Shown: positions 7,982 to 16,391 of the stretch, piece after piece
Layout of the letters: the number at the start of each line of letters is the position of its first letter
Position numbering within the stretch: the first letter of the stretch is position 1
Source: Nostoc calcicola FACHB-3891
GTDB lineage: Bacteria; Cyanobacteriota; Cyanobacteriia; Cyanobacteriales; Nostocaceae
Length of the DNA stretch: 64,000 nucleotides
NCBI RefSeq assembly: GCF_014697355.1
Contig: NZ_JACJRQ010000004.1
Location: 248,001-312,000 of the forward strand
Direction of reading: 5' to 3'
Made by a program: the position numbers and the translations under genes
The notes under the pieces: generated by a model
What the model was told of the DNA's origin: nothing
What the model saw: the letters and a program-made list of their open reading frames with translations, nothing else
Database searches by the model: none

Positions 7982-9463
7982 CTATTCCCCAGCCCCCAAT
8001 ACCCAGTCAACCAGAGTCCGAACGCCGTAGCCAGTTGCGCCGGCGCTGTTGTAGCCGTTTTCTTTATCTGTCCATACTGGACCGGCTATATCTAAGTGCG
8101 CCCAAGGGGTTTCTTTAACGAATTCTTTCAGGAAAAGGGCGGCGGTAATGGAACCACCTGGACGCGGGCCGGTGTTTTTCATATCGGCGATGCCAGATTT
8201 CAGCCCTTCAAAATATTTTTCTTCCATTGGCATCCGCCAAATCTTCTCGCCTGAAGTTTGGGCGGCTTTTTCCAATTGGGAAGCTACTGCATCATCGGGA
8301 GTATATAATCCGGCAATATCCTCACCTAAGGCGATGACGTTGGCACCTGTGAGGGTGGCTAAATCAACGATCGCATCTAATCCCAATTTGTCGGTATACA
8401 CTAAGGCATCTGCTAGGGTCAAACGTCCTTCAGCGTCGGTGTTGTTGACTTCGATTGTTTTGCCGTTTGATGCTGTGAGAACGTCTCCTGGGTGCATGGC
8501 GCGACCGCTAATCATGTTTTCGGTCGCCGCTGAGATAAAGTGAACTTCGGAATCTGGCTTGATTTGAGCGATCGCTTTTGCTGCACCCAAGGTTGCAGCT
8601 GCACCGCCCATGTCAATTTTCATGGTTTCGATGCCGCTACCAGCACCTTTAATGTTAAGTCCGCCGGAGTCGAAGGTTAAACCTTTGCCAATAATTGCGA
8701 GTTTCTTTTTGGGTGTACCTTCTGGCTTGTAAGTGAGGTGAATAAATTTCGGTGGCAAATCGGAAGCTTGGGCTACTCCCAAAAAAGCACCCATACCCAA
8801 CTTTTCACAGTCTTCTCTTTCCAGAATTTGCAGCTGTAAACCGTATTCTGTGGCGATCGCTTGGGCTGTTTCTGCTAAAGTAATCGGTGTTACCGCATTG
8901 GCTGGGGCTGCTACTAACTGCCGTGCCAAGATTACCCCAGAAACGATTTGATGGGCGCGGTTGATGGCTGCTTCTTGTCCAGCGAAACCTAGTAATTCTA
9001 CGGTTTCTATTTGTGTTACTTTATCTTCTGGTTCTGATTTAAAGCGAAGATCTTGGTAAAGTGCTAATTCTACACCTTCAGCGATCGCTTGGGCGCTTGC
9101 GGCTGGATCGTTATTCCACAATGGAAAACTAAAACCGAGAATTTTGCTTTTTTGCTTTTTGCCTACTCTGGCTACCGCAGCCCCAGCGCGTCGTAGAGTA
9201 TCTAGTTTGAGTGCTTCTGGTTTTCCTAAACCTACTAGAATAACTTTCCGAACTCCGTCACCAGTGCCCACACGGGTGAAAATAGTACTGTTAGCTTTAC
9301 CTTTAAATTCCTCTTCAGCAATCAGTTCTTTCAAGACTCCGGCAAACTTTTGATCCAAAGTTGCCAGTTCTCCGGTTAACTCTACTGCATCTTCAAATAA
9401 TCCAATTGCCAAACTATCGCCTGCCCACTCTAGCAAAGGCGTATCACTAGGTTGAATTGTCAT
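7982..9463 (-). CDS. pepA: Leucyl aminopeptidase (M17 family)
   Basis: A 493-residue protein with the M17 metal-binding sequences [14 protein letters not shown] and the family signature [14 protein letters not shown]. These are dinuclear metallo-aminopeptidases, usually hexameric, that remove N-terminal residues in the cytosol. The length is normal and the ATG start begins [13 protein letters not shown]. Upstream lies a large tandem-repeat region, so its promoter must lie within or just before about 9464-9530. Confidence 0.95.
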   Translation of the reverse strand: MTIQPSDTPLLEWAGDSLAIGLFEDAVELTGELATLDQKFAGVLKELIAEEEFKGKANSTIFTRVGTGDGVRKVILVGLGKPEALKLDTLRRAGAAVARVGKKQKSKILGFSFPLWNNDPAASAQAIAEGVELALYQDLRFKSEPEDKVTQIETVELLGFAGQEAAINRAHQIVSGVILARQLVAAPANAVTPITLAETAQAIATEYGLQLQILEREDCEKLGMGAFLGVAQASDLPPKFIHLTYKPEGTPKKKLAIIGKGLTFDSGGLNIKGAGSGIETMKIDMGGAAATLGAAKAIAQIKPDSEVHFISAATENMISGRAMHPGDVLTASNGKTIEVNNTDAEGRLTLADALVYTDKLGLDAIVDLATLTGANVIALGEDIAGLYTPDDAVASQLEKAAQTSGEKIWRMPMEEKYFEGLKSGIADMKNTGPRPGGSITAALFLKEFVKETPWAHLDIAGPVWTDKENGYNSAGATGYGVRTLVDWVLGAGE

Positions 9464-9948
9464 TTCGGGATTTTATGTAAAATATTCGTTCTTGTACCAG
9501 TATTGCTCAAAATTTTTGTTTCATGTATGGGGCATTGGGCATGGGGCATGGGGCATGGGGCATTGGGCATTGGGTATGGGGCATTGGGCATTGGGCATTG
9601 GTATTAGAACTTAAACGTTGAGCTTCTGAAGGTGAACGTTGAGCTTCTGAGGGCGAACGTTGAGCTTCTGAGGGTGAAAGTTGAGCTTCTGAGGGTGAAA
9701 GTTGAGCTTCTGAGGGTGAAAGTTGAGCTTCTGAGGGTGAACGTTGAGCTTCTGAGGGTGAAAGTTGAACTTCTGAAGGTGAAAGTTGAACTTCTGAGGG
9801 TGAACGTTGAACTTCTGAAGGTGAAAGTTGAACTTCTGAGGGTGAACGTTGAGCTTCTGAGGGTGAACCTTCAAACTTTAACTCTCCATGCCCCATGCCC
9901 CATGCCCTATGCCCTATGCCCCATGCCCTATGCCCTATGCCTTATGCC
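9464..9948. other. Gene-free repeat-rich spacer upstream of pepA
   Basis: This 485-bp stretch holds three repeat blocks: GGGCATT/GGGCATG heptamers (about 9527-9600), a 12-copy 21-bp array (9618-9869), and the reverse-sense ATGCCCC/ATGCCCT heptamers (about 9887-9955). Open frames across it translate to heptad peptides such as SPSEAQL only because 21 is a multiple of 3. I see no supported gene. Confidence 0.8.
9618..9869. repeat. 12-copy 21-bp tandem array
   Basis: Twelve contiguous 21-bp units of the form TTGAGCTTCTGAGGGTGAAAG, differing at only a few positions (G/A in TTGAGC/TTGAAC, AAAG/AACG ends). The array is flanked by heptamer arrays in inverse orientation. There are no spacers, so this is not a CRISPR. 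Confidence 0.9.
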
Positions 9949-11115
9949 CTATGCCCCAATTGCATTTGTATCAATGTCAAATTTATTAGCGATCGCACTA
10001 ATTATTTCTTGTTCAACTGGTGTAGTCTGGTTGTCAAGCTGGGCGATTTTAGTACACTGGGCTAATAATGGTATGGCAAAATCACGGGTTAGCTCATTGA
10101 GCAGTGTATCTAAAGGCTTGGGTGATTTGATGTTTTCGGCAATGGCATTTAGGGAGGTAGGACTTAAATTTGCAGTTTGCAATTCTGGCAAAATTTCTGA
10201 CCAAGTTTTTTCAGGATGACTGGCGAGGATCATGTGAACTAAAATTTGATCCATGATGGCTTGTTGAGCGATCGCACTTTGGAGATACTCTTCACTCTGT
10301 TCTTTTAATGCTGCTAGTGTCTCTGGAGAATTGAGGGAAGTTGATTCATCTAATTTGGCTTCGTAAAATCGACAAGCAGCATATCCCAATGAATAAATCA
10401 TCGTCGCATTTGAACTAACGGCGATCGCGGCACCCGCAAAGGGCACATTTCGCAATAACCCTAATCCCGCAGCTTTCAACAGACGGCCTCCACCCAAAGC
10501 CAAACCAAAAATCGCCAAAACTTCACCTTTACGGGCTGGATCTTTTAAATCTAGCCCATAGTCAGATGCAATTTCATAAACCATTTCTGACTGCAATTTT
10601 GTTGTCGCTGCCAAATCAATTGCCAAAAATGTCAGCGCAAATCCCGGTAAAATACTCGTTGCCAAACCAATCCCACCAGCTCTTGCTGCTTTGTCCATCA
10701 TGATGCGGTGAGCAATTTGGCTGGGTGATTCATTGGGATATTGTTGCTTGAGTTTGTTTACCGCCACTTCTGCTTTTTCTAAATCTACAACATCAGTGGC
10801 ACCAAACAGCCAATTGAGATTTAAGACCCCAGATAGTTTTCTAATCAGCCAATTTTCACCCAGGCGATTCACAACCGTACCGCCGGCTTGAGTTGTTTGC
10901 TCAATTAACTTGTGTGTTTGCTTCGTTGCTGCTTCTCCAATACCTATTGCTGTGTCTATAACTGCTTTGCCCGTGTCAGCAACAGTTTTAGCAAAATCCT
11001 CTAATATCGACGGTTGATTTTCGACTGATGATTGAGCCGCAATTTCGACTTTCTTTGTTTCTGCGGGTGAATGGACTAATTTGTTCACTTCTGTTTTTTG
11101 GGGTTGATCTGCCAT
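9949..11115 (-). CDS. EcsC-like conserved protein
   Basis: A 388-residue protein. Residues 1-100 are polar and helical. A central part (about 155-270) reads AGGIGLATSILPGFALTFLAIDLAATTKLQSEMVYEIASDYGLDL, with alternating hydrophobic and glycine-rich segments resembling EcsC-family proteins, which are associated with membranes. The remainder is helical. The function is unknown; EcsC of Bacillus is linked to an ABC transporter locus, but no transporter is adjacent here. The family call rests on remembered sequence style. Confidence 0.55.
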   Translation of the reverse strand: MADQPQKTEVNKLVHSPAETKKVEIAAQSSVENQPSILEDFAKTVADTGKAVIDTAIGIGEAATKQTHKLIEQTTQAGGTVVNRLGENWLIRKLSGVLNLNWLFGATDVVDLEKAEVAVNKLKQQYPNESPSQIAHRIMMDKAARAGGIGLATSILPGFALTFLAIDLAATTKLQSEMVYEIASDYGLDLKDPARKGEVLAIFGLALGGGRLLKAAGLGLLRNVPFAGAAIAVSSNATMIYSLGYAACRFYEAKLDESTSLNSPETLAALKEQSEEYLQSAIAQQAIMDQILVHMILASHPEKTWSEILPELQTANLSPTSLNAIAENIKSPKPLDTLLNELTRDFAIPLLAQCTKIAQLDNQTTPVEQEIISAIANKFDIDTNAIGA

Positions 11116-11280
11116 TGCTTGACACCATCCTGTAAAGCCTCTCTTTAAGTTTGTAGCGAAAGTGCGATCGGCTTGACATCCCTCTATAAGTACAAGTTAT
11201 GGATTAACTGCCTCACCCTTTAAAAGGAAATTAACTATGCAAATTACTATTGCACCTTATCTTTTAAGTACTTATAAACC

Positions 11281-11352
11281 AATACAGTTCAGTTAAGCAT
11301 TTCTCCCTTCTCTCTGCGTTCTCTGCGCCTGGAGCGGTTCGTTAAAAAAATT
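11281..11352. repeat. Dispersed repeat, copy 1
   Basis: A stretch of about 72 bp beginning AATACAGTTCAGTTAAG, running through CTCTGCG-type heptamers and ending GCGGTTCGTTAAAAAAATTG. A second copy lies at 17914-17985. It directly abuts the stop codon of the small - strand gene that follows. Confidence 0.7.
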
Positions 11353-11355
11353 GGC

Positions 11356-11586
11356 TTAGTCTTCTTGCCTCAGCATTTTGGCGTATTCATCCAATCCTTC
11401 CTCAGCAAGTCCTCGATCTTCTTGTGCAAATTCATTGTAGAGAGTAGCTATTTGATTTGTATCTATTTGCCAGCTGGCTACACGGCTACGGAACTTAATA
11501 AAAGCCAAAAAATCTCCAACTTGTTTGAGTTGTTCTTCATTGAAATTTTCTAGTTCTCTTATCAGTAACTCTTTGAGAGTAAGCAT
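11356..11586 (-). CDS. Small conserved hypothetical protein
   Basis: A 76-residue protein starting MLTLKELLIRELENFNEEQLKQVGDFLAF and ending EEGLDEYAKMLRQED. The ATG at 11586 is chosen because GGAGA lies about 9 bp upstream; a longer start at 11619 adds a doubtful peptide. The amphipathic helix followed by an acidic tail resembles the small antitoxin-like (DUF2281-type) proteins that are frequent in cyanobacteria. No toxin gene adjoins it. The function is unknown. Confidence 0.55.
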   Translation of the reverse strand: MLTLKELLIRELENFNEEQLKQVGDFLAFIKFRSRVASWQIDTNQIATLYNEFAQEDRGLAEEGLDEYAKMLRQED

Positions 11587-11709
11587 TTCATAGTCTCCAA
11601 AAATATATGTGAAGTACAAAATCTAGGTCTGGTAGCTAGGCTCAAAGCCTATTCTCATCCTGAATTCTGACTCCTGAATTCTGAATTCTGCTGTATATCG
11701 CCCTTCACC

Positions 11710-12537
11710 CTATCCTCTCACTTCTTGCTCTTTAGCAATATCAGCTTTACTTTCTAAAAAGTCGTTATCTTTAAGGATTTCATAGAGATTAATATCTTGC
11801 TCTAGCAAGCAAGCATGTCCGCAGTCGGGCAGCACTACAATCTCAGTATTTGGTATGATATTTGCTATGCGCTGGACTTCTGTTACAGAAGGCAAAAGCC
11901 GATCGCTACCACCAGCAATCAACAAAACTGGTTGCGTTAACTGGCCTAACTGCTCCTCATCAATCTCAAACTCCCGCAGTAAAGACAATCGCCAAAGAAC
12001 GGTTTGTGACGGAACAGAACGCATAGTTCTTAACAGTTCATGGCGATCGCTGCGAGATATCCGTGGCAGAGATGCTAAAAATGGCAGTAACCCTAGTGCG
12101 CCAAGATCGTACAATCCTGATGGGACTAAGTAAGTAATTTGCGATGCCCAATTCAACCAAGGACGCAGTTGAAAGGCTGAAGCTGGATTAATTAAAATAA
12201 TTCGTTGAAATAAATGCGGTGCTTTGATTGCTACTTTCATCGCCAAGCAACCGCCAAATGACTCACCACACAAGTAAATTGGCCTGTGGGAGCTTTTTTC
12301 TAATTCGGCGTGGATCAAGTCCAATACATTGTCAGTTAGCACATCCCAGGTGGTGAGATCTTGACGGGGGATTGCGAAACAGCGGACATCAAAACCAACT
12401 TCTAATCCAGCGGTTTGCGATCGCAATAATTGACCTGTTCCATCCATTCCTGGTAAATATACAAACAGCGGATACTCTGGTCGTAATCGTTTGGGCGTAA
12501 GGAAACAAGGCTTGAGTTCAACTTCTGGGGTAGTCAT
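11710..12537 (-). CDS. Alpha/beta hydrolase
   Basis: A 275-residue alpha/beta-hydrolase fold protein. The oxyanion region is VYLPGMDGTGQLL (about 25-37), the nucleophile elbow is CGESFGG (Ser near 93), and the terminal His is in DCGHACLLEQD (near 250). The LPGMDGTG opening is the type found in the hydrolase half of plastid phytyl ester synthase/diacylglycerol acyltransferase-like proteins. A PlsC-type acyltransferase gene follows upstream on the same strand, 346 bp away. A role in lipid acyl transfer or hydrolysis is inferred. Confidence 0.8.
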   Translation of the reverse strand: MTTPEVELKPCFLTPKRLRPEYPLFVYLPGMDGTGQLLRSQTAGLEVGFDVRCFAIPRQDLTTWDVLTDNVLDLIHAELEKSSHRPIYLCGESFGGCLAMKVAIKAPHLFQRIILINPASAFQLRPWLNWASQITYLVPSGLYDLGALGLLPFLASLPRISRSDRHELLRTMRSVPSQTVLWRLSLLREFEIDEEQLGQLTQPVLLIAGGSDRLLPSVTEVQRIANIIPNTEIVVLPDCGHACLLEQDINLYEILKDNDFLESKADIAKEQEVRG

Positions 12538-12883
12538 TGGTCATTGGTCATTGGTCATTGGTTAATGATAAAACTTTTGGACTGTTGATGGTTGGCTACT
12601 TTTGACAAGATGCAAAAACAGTTTTACCGACCTTCGGTCGAGGGAATAGGGAACAGGCAACAGGCAAGAGTAAAGATTTTTGGTGAGACGCGGAAATAGT
12701 TGTCTGTTTCCTCGACCAACAATCAAAGGTCAAAAGCCCCGCCTCGAAGGTGAGATTCCGTGGGGCGGGGTTTAAATCCCCGTCCCACGCCAACACTTAT
12801 GCCTGTTGCCTGTTGCCTTTAAAGGAACCAACTCAAAGTCGCAGCGACAATCCAAAATCTAAAATCCAAAATCCAAAATCGTC
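12538..12883. other. Gene-free spacer with hairpins
   Basis: This 346-bp gap contains TCATTGG heptamers next to the hydrolase start. A small hairpin (CCGACCTTCGGTCG) lies near 12630. A strong G+C hairpin near 12736-12773 has CCCCGCC pairing with GGCGGGG, followed by TTTAAATCCCC. A weak - strand open frame across it has no coding character. The second hairpin resembles the conserved ends of IS200/IS605-type elements, but no transposase is present. Confidence 0.5.
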
Positions 12884-13603
12884 TCAGCCTTGACGCAGTA
12901 AGTCGCTAACTTCGTTGTGGCAATATTGAGTTAGTTCAGCCACAACAGTTCTAGCTTGTTTGCCATGATATGTTTTTTGATGTTGGGGCGTAATCCAATA
13001 AGGACGACCGATTAACACAGCAACTCGGCGATAAACTACCAAAGGATGCCAACCTGGTTGCTTAAATAAAGGTTCTGAAGGATCGAATAAACTCAACAGC
13101 CTCAGGGGAAAACCAGAAGTGTTGACTTCATCTAAAGATGCGATCGCCACTGGCAAAATTGCTAAATCCTCCACATCAGCCCGCAATGCCAAATGAGCAA
13201 ATCCCCGCTGAAATTCACCCACTGTGTTTGGCACTGTAAATTTCACCATTGGTTCTGTTCCTTCGGGAAATACTCCTACCATCTGCCGAGACTGCAATAG
13301 CTTCTGTGATTGCACAAAAAAGCTTTGTTGGCGGTTTTGGGCTTCTTCCAAAGGAAAACACCCCAATTGTCCGGTAACAATCTCGCGCATTATGGGTACT
13401 TGTCCCATGTAGTGATGGCAAGCAAAGCGAATTGGATTCGATAACGCTGCCATTAAAATCGGTGCATCCATAAAGCTGCGGTGATTGCTGACTACTAAGA
13501 CGCTGGCATCTTGGGGAATGCGATCTTCGTAATAGCGAAACATTTGTGTTGAAAGCCCTGCTAACAAAGCGTGGGAAATCAACTGAGGGCTATTTAGACT
13601 CAT
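12884..13603 (-). CDS. 1-acyl-sn-glycerol-3-phosphate acyltransferase-like (PlsC family)
   Basis: A 239-residue lysophospholipid-acyltransferase-family protein. It has the catalytic HX4D motif (NHRSFMDAP, about residues 40-48) and the substrate-binding FPEGTEP motif (about 114-120). Such enzymes transfer acyl groups to glycerolipid acceptors at the membrane. It lies upstream of the alpha/beta hydrolase on the same strand. The two folds are fused in some cyanobacterial and plant ester synthases, so a joint role is plausible. The exact acceptor is unknown. Confidence 0.85.
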   Translation of the reverse strand: MSLNSPQLISHALLAGLSTQMFRYYEDRIPQDASVLVVSNHRSFMDAPILMAALSNPIRFACHHYMGQVPIMREIVTGQLGCFPLEEAQNRQQSFFVQSQKLLQSRQMVGVFPEGTEPMVKFTVPNTVGEFQRGFAHLALRADVEDLAILPVAIASLDEVNTSGFPLRLLSLFDPSEPLFKQPGWHPLVVYRRVAVLIGRPYWITPQHQKTYHGKQARTVVAELTQYCHNEVSDLLRQG

Positions 13604-13987
13604 ACCTAATCAATATATAGTCCGTTAAATATGGCAGTTTATCTTAATTTAATTTTTACATTTCTTTACTACTGCCATGACCGTCTTAAGATAGAAATGT
13701 CTGAATCGATAAAGGGAGGTAGATTTTCTGCGTTCTGGGTATTATGTATTCTTCAACACAATAATATTATGTAATAAAAAGTATTCCCAAAAATTATCTA
13801 ATAGTGAATTTCTGTATTTTCGGCAAAAATCAGTTGAATTAATGCATATTATAAAACAATTGCTGACCGGATAAATTTGCTAATATTAAGGTGTTATTGG
13901 AAAAAATGGTAGGAATGTTATATAATTGCGTGGTTTTGCTAAGAAAACTAAGATGTAAAACGTTTTAATAAGTTGATTTTATTTTGC
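13604..13987. other. A+T-rich divergent intergenic region
   Basis: This 384-bp gap separates the acyltransferase (- strand) from metG (+ strand), so it must hold promoters for both. I see one plausible sigma-70-like promoter for metG (separate entry). The rest is A+T-rich without repeats or reading frames. Confidence 0.6.
13897..13926 (+). promoter_or_regulatory. Putative metG promoter
   Basis: TTGGAA at 13897-13902 and a perfect TATAAT at 13921-13926 are separated by 18 bp, with the metG ATG about 60 bp downstream. The match is to the general sigma-70 consensus only. Confidence 0.45.
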
Positions 13988-15592
13988 ATGAATCTAGTGA
14001 ATAAAACACAAAAGACATTTGCACTGACAACACCCTTATATTATGTAAACGATGTCCCCCATATAGGCAGTGCTTATACAACGATCGCTGCCGATGTAGT
14101 AGCGCGATTTCATAGACTTTTGGGGCATCAGGTACTATTAATTACGGGTACAGATGAGCATGGGCAAAAGATTCAGCGATCAGCAGAAATTTTAGGGAAA
14201 GCCCCACAAGATTTTTGCGATGAAATTGTGCCTAGCTTTGTAAGTTTGTGGAAGTTGCTTGATATTCAATACGATCGCTTTAGTCGGACTACAGCACCTC
14301 GTCATGGAGCGATCGTCAAAGAATTCTTTGAGCGAGTATGGGAATCTGGGGATATTTATCAAGGACAACAACAAGGCTGGTACTGCGTATCCTGCGAAGA
14401 ATTCAAAGAAGAACGGGAACTTTTAGAAGGACACTTTTGCCCAATTCATACTAACAAAAAAGTCGAGTGGCGAGACGAACAAAACTATTTTTTCCGCTTA
14501 TCTAAATATCAAAATAAACTGACAGAATTTTATCAGTTAAAACCAGATTTTATCCAACCAGAAACTCGGCGCAACGAAGTCCTAAACTTTGTCAATCAAG
14601 GTCTGCAAGACTTTTCAATTTCGCGGGTGAATTTAGAGTGGGGTTTTCCAGTACCAACCGATCCCAAGCACACCCTTTATGTTTGGTTTGACGCCCTACT
14701 GGGTTATGTAACCGCATTACTCGAACCAAATGCAGAACCGACTTTAGCAAATGCTTTAGAAACATGGTGGCCAATTAATTTGCATTTAATTGGTAAAGAT
14801 ATTCTGCGTTTCCATGCAGTTTATTGGCCAGCAATGCTGTTATCAGCCGGTTTCCCCTTGCCAGACCGAGTATTTGGACATGGCTTTTTGACTAAAGATG
14901 GTCAGAAAATGGGCAAAAGTCTGGGTAATACCCTCGATCCTGTTGATCTAGTTCAACGCTATGGTAGTGATGCCGTTCGTTATTACTTCCTTAAGGAAAT
15001 CGAATTTGGCAAGGATGGAGATTTTAATGAAGTTAGGTTCATTAATGTTCTGAATGCAGATTTAGCGAATGACTTAGGTAACTTGCTCAATCGCACCTTG
15101 AACATGGTGAAGAAATACTGTGCTGAAAATAATGTACCACCAATCGGCAACGAAACAATCTCTGACGAAAATCCTTTGAAAACAATTGGTTTACGTCTGG
15201 GGGAACAAGTAAAACAAGCCTATGAGCAGCTAGCTTTCAATCAAGCTTGCGAATCCATCCTTTTACTGGTGCAAGCCAGCAATAAGTTTATTGATGAACA
15301 AGCTCCTTGGTCATTATATAAACAGGGACAACAGCAGGAAGTCGAGAAAGTTCTGTACGCAGTTCTAGAATCGGTTAGACTAGCAGCTTATCTACTATCT
15401 CCAATTATTCCGAACATCAGTAGCGATATTTATCGGCAACTGGGCTTTGGAATAAACTTTAACGATCGAATAGAAACTTCACTGAATGCTCCTTTTGCTA
15501 CACATGCAGCCTGGGGAGTACTATCCAGTAAACAAAAGTTGGGTACACCCCAACCAATTTTCAAACGCATAGAACAGCTAAAAAACGATTAG
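13988..15592 (+). CDS. metG: Methionyl-tRNA synthetase
   Basis: A 534-residue class I synthetase. The HIGS form of the HIGH motif occurs in NDVPHIGSAYTTIAAD near residue 25. The KMSKS loop appears as KMGKSLGN near 305. A zinc-binding insertion (CVSCEEF ... CPIH) lies around 130-155. The C-terminal anticodon-binding helices run from about 360. It charges tRNA-Met. The ATG at 13988 (MNLVNKTQKTFALTTPLYY) is preferred over a TTG five codons upstream. The C-terminal beta-barrel extension found in some MetG proteins is absent, as in short cyanobacterial forms. Confidence 0.95.
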   Translation: MNLVNKTQKTFALTTPLYYVNDVPHIGSAYTTIAADVVARFHRLLGHQVLLITGTDEHGQKIQRSAEILGKAPQDFCDEIVPSFVSLWKLLDIQYDRFSRTTAPRHGAIVKEFFERVWESGDIYQGQQQGWYCVSCEEFKEERELLEGHFCPIHTNKKVEWRDEQNYFFRLSKYQNKLTEFYQLKPDFIQPETRRNEVLNFVNQGLQDFSISRVNLEWGFPVPTDPKHTLYVWFDALLGYVTALLEPNAEPTLANALETWWPINLHLIGKDILRFHAVYWPAMLLSAGFPLPDRVFGHGFLTKDGQKMGKSLGNTLDPVDLVQRYGSDAVRYYFLKEIEFGKDGDFNEVRFINVLNADLANDLGNLLNRTLNMVKKYCAENNVPPIGNETISDENPLKTIGLRLGEQVKQAYEQLAFNQACESILLLVQASNKFIDEQAPWSLYKQGQQQEVEKVLYAVLESVRLAAYLLSPIIPNISSDIYRQLGFGINFNDRIETSLNAPFATHAAWGVLSSKQKLGTPQPIFKRIEQLKND

Positions 15593-15646
15593 TCAATATC
15601 AAATTCTGATTTTGTTCAATTTCTAATTCTAGGCGTAAAAATTTAT

Positions 15647-15670
15647 CGGGGCTGAACTTAATTAGCCCCG
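15647..15670 (+). terminator. Hairpin downstream of metG
   Basis: CGGGGCT (15647-15653) pairs with AGCCCCG (15664-15670) across a 10-nt loop, 55 bp past the metG stop. There is no strong U tract, so termination efficiency is uncertain. Confidence 0.4.
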
Positions 15671-15752
15671 GAACATTATCATAAACCGCTGTGACTAGAA
15701 TGTAAAACACTGGGTATTTTGTATCAAAAATAACAGGGATAAAAACTGAGGT

Positions 15753-16391
15753 ATGACAACAATGTTGAATAATTTAGAAAATGACTCGATATTTACGCCA
15801 GAACAAGTTTTGGAGAATCGCGGTAGGGTTGCCATATTTATTGATGGCTCAAATCTATTTTACGCTGCATTACAATTAGGAATTGAAATCGATTACACGA
15901 AGTTGTTGTGTCGATTAACTGGAGGTTCTCGCCTACTGAGAGCTTTTTTCTACACTGGTGTAGACCGGACAAACGAGAAGCAACAGGGGTTTTTGCTGTG
16001 GATGCGTCGCAATGGCTATCGAGTAATTGCTAAGGACTTGGTGCAACTGCCAGATGGCTCTAAAAAAGCCAACCTGGATGTAGAAATAGCAGTCGATATG
16101 ATGGCGTTAGTCGATTCCTATGATACCGCAGTTTTAGTGAGCGGTGATGGCGATTTGGCTTATGCAGTAAATTCCGTAAGCTATCGTGGTGTAAGGGTAG
16201 AGGTGGTGAGTTTGCGTTCCATGACTAGTGACAGCTTAATTAATGTAAGCGATCGCTACATTGATTTAGAAGCCATCAAAGAGGATATTCAAAAAACCCC
16301 TCGTCAAAGCTATCCATATCGACCATTATCGAGTATGGGATTTTTGGAAGACCCAAGAACTAGCGATGGACATCTGGAAATCCAAGAATGA
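15753..16391 (+). CDS. LabA-like NYN-domain protein (DUF88)
   Basis: A 212-residue protein with an NYN/PIN-like domain over about 25-170. The Asp-rich motifs are FIDGSNLFYAAL, KKANLDVEIAVDMM and LVSGDGDLAYAV. NYN domains are predicted metal-dependent nucleases, and the cyanobacterial LabA protein of this family affects clock-output gene expression. Its stop codon overlaps the start of lptC by 4 bp (ATGA), so the two are translationally coupled. The C-terminal ~40 residues are polar. A nuclease activity is inferred from the acidic residues. Confidence 0.85.
   Translation: MTTMLNNLENDSIFTPEQVLENRGRVAIFIDGSNLFYAALQLGIEIDYTKLLCRLTGGSRLLRAFFYTGVDRTNEKQQGFLLWMRRNGYRVIAKDLVQLPDGSKKANLDVEIAVDMMALVDSYDTAVLVSGDGDLAYAVNSVSYRGVRVEVVSLRSMTSDSLINVSDRYIDLEAIKEDIQKTPRQSYPYRPLSSMGFLEDPRTSDGHLEIQE

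Noticed and set aside
9618..9869. CRISPR array
   Set aside because: Units are contiguous 21-mers with no spacers, and no cas genes occur in the window.
9507..10219. Long open frames on both strands across the 21-bp array, coding for heptad peptides
   Set aside because: They exist because 21 bp is divisible by three, they overlap each other and the EcsC-like gene, and the composition is pure repeat.
12596..12796. A 66-codon - strand frame
   Set aside because: It runs through two hairpins and a repeat-rich spacer, with no ribosome-binding site and no protein-like pattern.
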